DNA of 64,000 nt from Rhizopus sp. PT2906. Its lineage: Eukaryota; Mucoromycota; Mucoromycetes; Mucorales; Rhizopodaceae. Positions 57,455-64,000 of the stretch are shown piece after piece. The position numbers and the translations under genes are program-made. Numbering within the stretch: the stretch's first letter is position 1; every line of letters begins with the position of its first letter. The stretch covers positions 1-64,000 of the forward strand of contig JAMYHX010000077.1 of the NCBI GenBank assembly GCA_025529335.1, written 5' to 3'. Under the pieces are notes generated by a model. That model had not been told where the DNA came from. It made no database searches and saw only the letters and a program-made list of their open reading frames with translations.

Positions 57455-58290
57455 GCAATGATCTATAGTTTAAAGATCTTGACGTCTGCGGCCGTTTTCC
57501 ATAGAGTAGCGATACCCGCGCTAAAGAAACAAAGAGCGTCTGTATCGACTATGTATTGCTCGTCTACCGGGACAAAAGATGTGAGCACAGACCAGATTTC
57601 GTCTGCGGCGAGGAACTTATCCGGCAGAGAATATCTCTCAAAGATTGGGGGAACCAGAAGTTAAGCTTGGGAGAGCAGCTTACAAAGAGGTGGTGGAGTG
57701 TTTCAATGTCTTTTTTGGAAGAGCCTGCGCAGCGGAGAGATGGTCAAACCGGGATTTCAGATATGCTGTAAATTAGGCGTAGTAACGTGGTCATGTAACA
57801 GGTGAAGCCATGGTGTGAAAGCCTTAGGAGGCATATTCAGGGACCAAAACGTTTACCAATAATGAGGTCGGAGAAGCAGTGAACGAGACAGAGCCAAAGG
57901 CGGATATCGTCGGTGTGCAAGCAAATTGTAGCCTTTGTGCCAGAAGAAACGGAACTGACCAGGATATATCTTGATAATCAAAATAGGTACAGCGTTGTAT
58001 TTTCTTATAAGATTTGGAAGAGTCCAATGAGCACAGAAGGACATCCAAGAGGAGGTATTTTAAAACCTGGTAGACGTTGGCGCCTGAGAGCACAATGAAG
58101 AAAGACCGTCGCGAGGTCCAAAGTTAGAACGGCATTTGATATGGAGATTGAACCATGCCATTGTACGTCTTGTTCGGACGCAATATTCATCCAACGTGAG
58201 TGAGATGTTGACGCGTTTGATGAGATGATGATTATAATAATTCGAGTATAATCTTGCAGTGGAGCATACATTCTATTTTGCATTCCTCTG
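57455..58290 (-). pseudogene. LINE 3'-end relic (reverse-transcriptase zinc-knuckle region)
   Basis: More GC-rich than its surroundings. On the minus strand, frame-shifting pieces read KRFGPEICLLRLSHHGFTCY, then SLRCAGSSKKDIETLHHLFV and SCSPKLNFWFPQSLRDILCR. The C-x(n)-ET-x-HHLFVxC-x-x-x-x-x-FW arrangement is the zinc-binding domain found after reverse transcriptase in many non-LTR retrotransposons. Frame changes and stops show it is dead. This copy is on the strand opposite to the LINE relic at 27.3-28.2 kb. Confidence 0.55.
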
Positions 58291-58534
58291 TCGCATCTGA
58301 TGAGAGTAAGGGTGCTGACAACATTGATAAATAATCACACTGACGACATTAATACAAGTAGCAGTCATAGATTCTCTCTTCCTATAAAACGAACGCGCGT
58401 CTTCTTTTTATAAAGAATGTAATTCGTAAGTTGTCGACTTAATAGCTTTTTTTTTTTCAAATAAAAGGTTAAATATAGCAATGGTCTTTGTGTCATAGTC
58501 TTGTTCGACTCCCGATACTTTCGCCTCAAGAGAT

Positions 58535-58896
58535 ATGAATGACAACTCTGGTTCGCTAAATCAATTGATAGATGTAGATGGAAATGCTCAATGTAAGATA
58601 TAATATATTTACAAATATATGAATGATTATTAGCAACAAGACTAATACTAATATTTTTCTTAGCGATAATTTCTTATATCAACTTATCTGAAACAGACAT
58701 TTGCCTTGAAGCAATAGATTTCGCAGGACTGTCCACAAATATAGGTACAAAGTTTAGTACCCACAAAAAACTAACGACAGTTATAATTGACAACAAATCC
58801 CACGAATTCAAGAGAAAGGCCGTTTTAAATGATCCAGCAATTCTATCTTCTTTTGATTGTAGACCGAAACTAGTTCAAAGATCTAAAAAAGCCTAA
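58535..58896 (+). CDS. Small hypothetical protein (about 95 aa)
   Basis: Two exons (58535-58592 and about 58665-58896) with a GTAAGA...CTTAG intron. The product starts MNDNSGSLNQLIDVDGNAQS, then IISYINLSETDICLEAIDFA, GLSTNIGTKFSTHKKLTTVI and ends VQRSKKA. It is mixed alpha/beta in appearance with no signal peptide, membrane helix or known motif. It lies between a LINE relic and a Tc1/mariner relic, so it may itself be part of old mobile DNA. Not recognised. Confidence 0.4.
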
Positions 58897-59186
58897 ATAG
58901 TAAACTGTTATCTCATATTTACCATTAATCTTTGCAAATATTTTTGCTTTATTCATATCATCAAGCCATTCAATTTCCTTTAAAATTTGTTAAATGATAC
59001 TTTATTAAAATATTCAGATCATTCACATGATCGTGAGGATTAAAGCCAGCAAAATAGAGAATGGCCCTCCAAAAGATAATGACCGCTTTTTGATGGTCAG
59101 CTTTTATTTGAAATATGTTTGACAAGACGATACTTTTCTCTTATAAACACATAAAATGACTTATTTAACTTTGTCTCAAAAAGAAA

Positions 59187-59480
59187 AAGATTGTTACTAG
59201 ACGCTGCGATGGCATCTCAGCAGCACAGATTGCCATTGAGGAAAGAACCGTACGTCATGTATTTCAACAATGGAAAAAAAATGGACCAGTAGAGTCAAAG
59301 CCCAGGTCTGGATGGCCTCCTATCTTCAATGATAGGAAAAGAAGAGAGCTGGGAAGAGTAGTACGTGAAAATAGCCGTGCTATTCTTGAAGAAATTAGTC
59401 AACTAATCAGCACCAGGGCTTGTGAGGGCACCATTCGTGTGGAAAGAGGGTCAAAACTCGTGGTGAACCCACCAAATATT
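59187..59480 (+). pseudogene. Tc1/mariner transposase relic, DNA-binding part only
   Basis: One frame reads RCDGISAAQIAIEERTVRHV, FQQWKKNGPVESKPRSGWPP and IFNDRKRRELGRVVRENSRA, then ILEEISQL. The two helix-turn-helix units of Tc1-like transposases look like this: a recognition helix before F-x-x-W-x-x-x-G-x-V, then the GRPR-like K-PRSG-P-hook and the second HTH from the DR-RR-L-R-VRxN block. The DDE catalytic domain is missing and I see no start codon in frame or terminal inverted repeats. About 100 codons survive. A LINE relic and TIR elements lie nearby. Confidence 0.7.
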
Positions 59481-59569
59481 AAATCAATAAAAAATCCAAA
59501 AATTGCTTCACAACTCTCATCGTTTTTCTTTAACAAAAATACATTATTTTTTATTCATTAGTCTTCTAG

Positions 59570-61915
59570 TTAATAATTGCTAGCTTCTGGCATAGACAAG
59601 TGCTGCTCAAAAACATTCGATAAACGATCCAAGGGATTAGGGAGATGAAAATGCTGACGATTCTCTTCCCCAGACTGACTATATTCTGATAACAGCTGTC
59701 TCTTATTTTGATGATAGAGATGATATCCTGCTTGACCAAACAAAAGTCGTGGTACATCAACAAGATATCCCATCGTTCCTTTCACTCCTACTGCCTTTTC
59801 TGCTTGTATCCAGAAATTTATCTTTCCTGTCTTCTCATCAAAGTATCCTGCACAGTAATTTCTCATACCCATCAGTTTCTTGTTTTGTCTCTGTTATGTC
59901 GGTTAGAAAATAGTAGCAATCATCCAGTATCTTTCTTACCGTATTGCCGTTTGGTGAACGTTTGAATAGATTATACATTCTTTCTTCAACGTTACCATTG
60001 AATGTGACATAGGTTGAGTTTTGGTTCAAAACAGTCAAGAGTGCTTGAGGAGGAGGAACATTGACGATAGCACTAGAAATGATTTGTACCATCAAGAATG
60101 GGTCACCCTCTTCTTTATCCTTCATATCTTTAGAATACAACTTTCCAGCACCACAGCAGTGAACCTATGAAAGAACTAAGTAATAAGTCCTGAAACACAG
60201 GCTATATGCTTACATCGCCTCCCAAGAATGAAACTCGAACAGATCTTTCACGGGCATATTGCTGAAGTCGTTCAATGAATTTCTTTCTCTCGACTTCATG
60301 ATTTGAAGCAGTCCAATCTAATGAATGTTTTAATGACCTCTGTTATCCCCTAGGATATGCTACTTACGGTCATTCATGTCGTCTAATAATTCTGGATCGC
60401 CATTCCATTTGTTCAACTGACCAGAGATCATATTTCCCAGTGCTCCAGTTTTACCGGCGATAGTTGCCAGATTAAAGCCTGCTGCTCCATCCATGAGATT
60501 TTCAAATAGAGTGAGACGAGGGTAAATGATGGGTACACCTGTCAGAATCAAGAGATGTTTTATTGTCGACGGCATCATAGAGCGTAAGTGCTCAAAGACG
60601 CTGTCATACGTAGACGGTTTACAGACATCGTGTTTTGTTCTTTCTCCTCTACAGTCCAATGCAATAAATCCAATATCTGGACCAAGAGTAGAAATAATGT
60701 GATTGCATGTATCAAGTGTGCCTCGTACCATCCCATGCTGAGGGGCTAATTCCACAGTTGTGTGCTGTTGAAATAAGTAATAAAATCTGCATGCGTTAGC
60801 AAATAAGACTTGTAAAGAAAGTTAGTTTACTACCGCATATATTTGCTTATTCCATACCTTGAAAACATTCTGCACGTTGCATGTCAGCAGGATATGAGCC
60901 ATAGCCATCAATGATATCCTAGATCGATATGAATATATACTCTACTCTCTTTTTTAGTGGTTACATTACATGATCATCCCACATATTCATTGAAGGAATA
61001 GTAGCAAATGCCTTGGCCACAACAGGATTGTCTTTGAACCTATCATTTCATGGATGAATCTCTATCCCATTGTCCTCTGTGTGTATGTATGTCATCCTAT
61101 TACCCGAAATTTTTACAGTAATTCCAGAAATAGAAATCTTCAAATCCATCCTTCATTTCATGACTCAACTTCATTGCCAAACGTTTCGCAGGCACTTTCT
61201 CTTCTACCCATGGCTTCATAAAATCTTCCTTGATGAGTCTATCCTGATAGAGTTGATCGCCACCACCGAGTAAAACGTGAAATGGCATGACTTCATGTCT
61301 ATCGAGAACATCCTGCCAGAGGGGTGCCTCTTTCTCACCAAATTTGTCCTTGATCTCTTGTGGAATATCGGAGAATCCGTTACATGAATAAAACATGAAT
61401 CGCATAGATTGATAAAATGAGGGCATATGGAATTGGAAGTAAGGGCTAGCCCAGTTATTGTAAGGTGTAGAATAGGTGGCGATTTGATCATTATCTGTCA
61501 ACTGAATACGAACGTCGTATCTCCAGAAACGAAACTTGTTGCGGAATACGTCCAGGCATTCTGCTCGAGGCTTGATTGTCTGCTTACGTTGTGTTGTTGG
61601 TTCAGTCACTTGGATATCAATCGGAGGTGGGTGGTGGTCGCTGGAGACGACTAGAATAGATCCTTGCCACTGACGGGTTGTGTAATTGATGCCAATATAT
61701 CGAAGCAAAGGACCACAAACAATCTCTCCAGGTCTCTCGTCACCATGTGATAGATGAGGAAGGTGAGGTACATGAGATGAAAGATGATTCCATTGATCTT
61801 TGACGTTAAGTTGACTAAAGCTGGAAGTCAAATTCTCAGCAAGTCCAGCTATTCCTCCATGTTGTTGTTGTCCATAGCCTGGATAAGGGGCGTTATTATT
61901 GCTATAGTTCTGCAT
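59570..61915 (-). CDS. PhoD-like phosphatase family protein
   Basis: Metallophosphatase of the fungal PhoD-like family. About eight exons. The start at 61915 gives MQNYSNNNAPYPGYGQQQHG. The N-terminal beta domain (CGPLLRYIGINYTTRQWQGS, FRFWRYDVRIQL) is followed by the catalytic motifs MPFHVLLGGGDQLYQD, the spliced NMWDDHDIIDGYGSYP and RVSFLGGDVHCCGAGKLYSK. Asp and His in GDQ-Y, WDDHD and GGDVH are the metal ligands expected for the family. An Arg/Asp-rich block (LDCRGERTKHD) corresponds to the usual DxRxxR-type region. The C-terminal end is EQHLSMPEASNY. About 600 residues, apparently intact. The substrate is not predictable from sequence. Confidence 0.88.
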
Positions 61916-62350
61916 TCTATAATTTATAAAGAAAGAAAGAAAAAAAGGTTATAAAAGCACACACATGCGTTTTTTAGTCTGTGGCAGAACACAATTTGTG
62001 CTCAGCCCAATTTAAGGTCGGGTGGCACTAACCGCATCATACGAAATTCTCAAGTTGACATAGAGGAGACTGAAGATGGTGGTAGTAGGCTTTCCAAGCT
62101 ACGCTTTATTTCAGTAATAAAATTTTCTAAATCTATATCGTTATTCCTTTCTAATAACGGCTTTGAAAGATATAAGGAAAAAGGGGGTTTGAAAGTTTAT
62201 TATTATTATATTTATATGAATATAAAGGGTATTTATCACATTGGAAGCGAGTAACGATAAATACCTACAATTACACTTTGAGCATTGTGATCTTGGTTGT
62301 TGAAATCATTCTTTTCTTTATTTATTCGAATTGTACAACGTAAAAAAAAG
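61916..62350. other. Intergenic region, PhoD-like promoter
   Basis: Between the PhoD-like start and repeat copy 4. AT-rich. I see no gene, only a short GA/A-rich leader next to the start codon. Confidence 0.35.
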
Positions 62351-62725
62351 GTGAACACTGCGCGCACGAGGAAATCCACGAGAAGGTTAATTCTACGGAC
62401 ATTTCCTCTAGGGGCTACCTATGTTGTTACTATACAACCGCAGACTATCAAGGTATCTACCTAACTAAGGCTATCGAATGAAATATTCTTTGATATAAAA
62501 TTATTCTTGAATGATCTTGGTTCTTTGCTGATCAAACTGACAACATAAAAAAATTAAAATACAGCAATAACCACATTTTATATCAATGATATTCCACTGG
62601 ACAGCCTTAGATTAGGTAGACGCTTTGGTAGTGTGAAGTTGTTTAGTGATACCACATGTAGTACCCCAGGGAAACACTCGTAGCATTAGCCTTCTTGTGG
62701 ATTTCCTTGTGCGAATAATTTCTGC
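62351..62725 (+). mobile_element. TIR element (dispersed repeat copy 4), about 375 bp
   Basis: Left arm 62364-62397 and the reverse complement of right arm 62679-62712 agree at 30 of 34 positions (core AGGAAATCCAC-AGAAGG-TAAT-CTACG). The similarity continues inward more weakly. The first 19 bases equal those of copy 2 at 8311. Internal blocks GCTGATCAAACTGACAA (about 62528) and GTTTAGTGATACCACATGTA (62641-62660) are shared with copies 1-3. There is no coding capacity. Exact ends and target duplication were not resolved. Confidence 0.7.
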
Positions 62726-62726
62726 A

Positions 62727-62730
<4 letters not shown>

Positions 62731-62760
<30 letters not shown>
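62731..62760. repeat. T30 homopolymer tract
   Basis: Thirty uninterrupted T just beyond the right arm of repeat copy 4. It might be a former poly(A) tail on the minus strand or a nucleosome-excluding tract. Confidence 0.9.
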
Positions 62761-62761
<1 letters not shown>

Positions 62762-62993
62762 GAAAAAGGAAAGAATGAAAAAGAATGACAATACGCGACG
62801 ATCTCCAACAATAGGCTTTGTAAACGTAAGGCATGTCTTTAACTGGGAAGAAAAGACAAAGAGAGAGAGCATGACTGAATGATTTAGATTAAAATACTTG
62901 ATTGTCTGTTTAATGTCAAAGTAAAAAAGCCCTACATCATTTTGACATTAGGAGGTAGACGATAATCTAAAGAAATAATAATAAATACTCAAA

Positions 62994-64000
62994 ATGTACA
63001 CTCTAGATCAACGTTATCAATCAACCTTGGAAGAATGTAAAAACAGTACAACATTTGACTTTCAAGTTACCTTCCACACACAACTTTTTGGTACAATGCA
63101 GCTTGATCTCTTTGATACGGGAACATTCTATTCTACAGATAAACATTTAGGAAGGACAGAGATACGATTAGGCCTACTCAAGCACATGCCGCTCTCATTT
63201 ACGAATTACTATGAGATATGGGATAGAACGCTCTCATCAGGAGCAAGCTCAAGTATTGGCCGTGAGAGGACAAGAGTGAATAGTATCGGCGCAATTCATG
63301 CACAGATCAATTATCAGTTTGTGAGTTTCGAAAATAGCAAGGACGACATGATGCAGTTACCAGTAGCTGAATCGGTTGTCGCTACAAACTTGGTCATGCA
63401 GGAACAGATCGTAGCCGAAGCGAGGCGACATATGCAGTTCAGCCGTGAACGCCAGAAAAAAAGAAAAGAAGCCATTCAGATTAAGGAACGGATTGTTGAT
63501 TTACATAGCGAGTCTGGAGAAGAGGATCTGATACAGCCTTTAGCTATTGATGATGATTATAAAACAAGTGATAATGAAGAAGAAGACGACGACGAGTTTG
63601 GCGAAATGGTTTCGGCTCCTTCAGACAATATGAATGATGATTTTGATAGTATCTCAGAAGAAAGCACGGAGGCTAAAGGAAAAGATACAGTCACCAAGAT
63701 GATTGGAAAGCTTATGGCAGCCTTTGTAAATACAATAAAAGAAAGATATACACAAGTATTAAATGCCATCTTTTTGTAATTAACAAAAGGGACAAGGATT
63801 TGAGTTGACGCACATGCAAGTAGTAACAGGCCTTTCTCTCTTGGAGAAATTCTTTACTGATCTTCCGCGACAAAGAAGCTGGGATATCGTCCAAGATTTA
63901 TCCGAAATCGAAACAGCTGCAAGGTTTTGGAAATTTTCAATTGCTTCTTACGGTTGGAAGGGACTAAACTTTATGGGTAAAGGCAATGGTATATTATCAG
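62994..64000 (+). CDS. C2-domain plus class-3 lipase protein, cut by window edge
   Basis: Exon 62994-63725 opens MYTLDQRYQSTLEECKNSTT and continues FDFQVTFHTQLFGTMQLDLF, STDKHLGRTEIRLG, which is the second half of a C2 domain. Helical and acidic segments follow, ending KMIGKLMAAF. An intron (63726-63789, GTAAAT...AAAAG) joins in frame to GQGFELTHMQVVTGLSLLEK, then LSEIETAARFWKFSIASYGW and KGLNFMGKGNGILS at the edge. ETA-RFWK-S-A-YGW-GLNF is the start of the fungal class-3 lipase (diacylglycerol-lipase-like) domain; the Ser-His-Asp triad lies beyond the window. The first C2 strands are not visible upstream, so a 5' exon is missing from view or lost. The stop at 63777 in the unspliced frame lies within the intron. 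Confidence 0.8.

Overview
This window reads as nuclear DNA of an early-diverging filamentous fungus, most likely Mucoromycota (Mucorales-like). The reasons are: AT-rich sequence; many genes cut by short GT-AG introns of about 45-70 nt; small intergenic gaps; long A/T homopolymer tracts; a CotH-family surface protein; a GPI-type chitin deacetylase; and decayed TnpB/Fanzor-like, MULE, LINE and Tc1/mariner elements. There is no bacterial operon structure, CRISPR array or rRNA, and I found no convincing tRNA.

Layout. 1-0.86 kb: relic sequence with a terminal-inverted-repeat copy. 0.86-2.2 kb: proteasome ATPase RPT3 (-). 2.4-5.0 kb: two transposase relics, a TnpB/Fanzor-like one (-) and a MULE with a SWIM zinc finger (+). 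5.1-8.2 kb: ZNG1/CBWD GTPase and dynactin ARP1 (+). 8.3-9.5 kb: dispersed repeat and unassigned DNA. 9.5-15.6 kb: a CDT1-like licensing factor (+) converging on eIF4G (-). 17.6-24.1 kb: a SWI1/ARID1-like SWI/SNF subunit and COG1 (+). 24.2-26.1 kb: a tiny secreted cysteine-containing peptide (+) and chitin deacetylase (-). 26.1-30.7 kb: gene-poor, with a dead LINE reverse transcriptase. 30.8-34.3 kb: a small EYDR-motif protein (-), a C2H2 factor (+) and a LON/RING protein (-). 35.2-39.5 kb: CotH (-) and a TOM20-SET/MYND fusion (-). 39.5-41.6 kb: a 313-bp TIR element and a second TnpB/Fanzor-like relic. 41.7-46.7 kb: a small membrane protein, methylmalonate-semialdehyde dehydrogenase and GGA adaptor (all -). 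46.8-49.9 kb: DSC3 and polyprenol reductase (+), mitochondrial uS19 and profilin (-). 52.1-53.5 kb: an F-box/LRR protein (-). 56.4-57.4 kb: a small cupin (-) and an unresolved membrane-protein locus (+). 57.4-59.5 kb: a LINE 3' end, a small unknown gene and a Tc1/mariner HTH relic. 59.6-61.9 kb: a PhoD-like phosphatase (-). 62.35-62.72 kb: another TIR element. 63.0-64.0 kb: a C2/lipase-3 gene running off the right edge.

Most genes are housekeeping: protein turnover, cytoskeleton, replication licensing, translation, chromatin, Golgi/endosome traffic, mitochondria and cell wall. They do not form one pathway. Several pairs share very short intergenic DNA: GGA/DSC3 divergent, DSC3 to polyprenol reductase 46 bp, polyprenol reductase/uS19m stop codons 5 bp apart. 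The most unusual items are the TOM20-SET/MYND fusion with a degraded SET catalytic motif, two TnpB/Fanzor-like C-terminal relics, and a dispersed inverted-repeat family with four recognisable copies.
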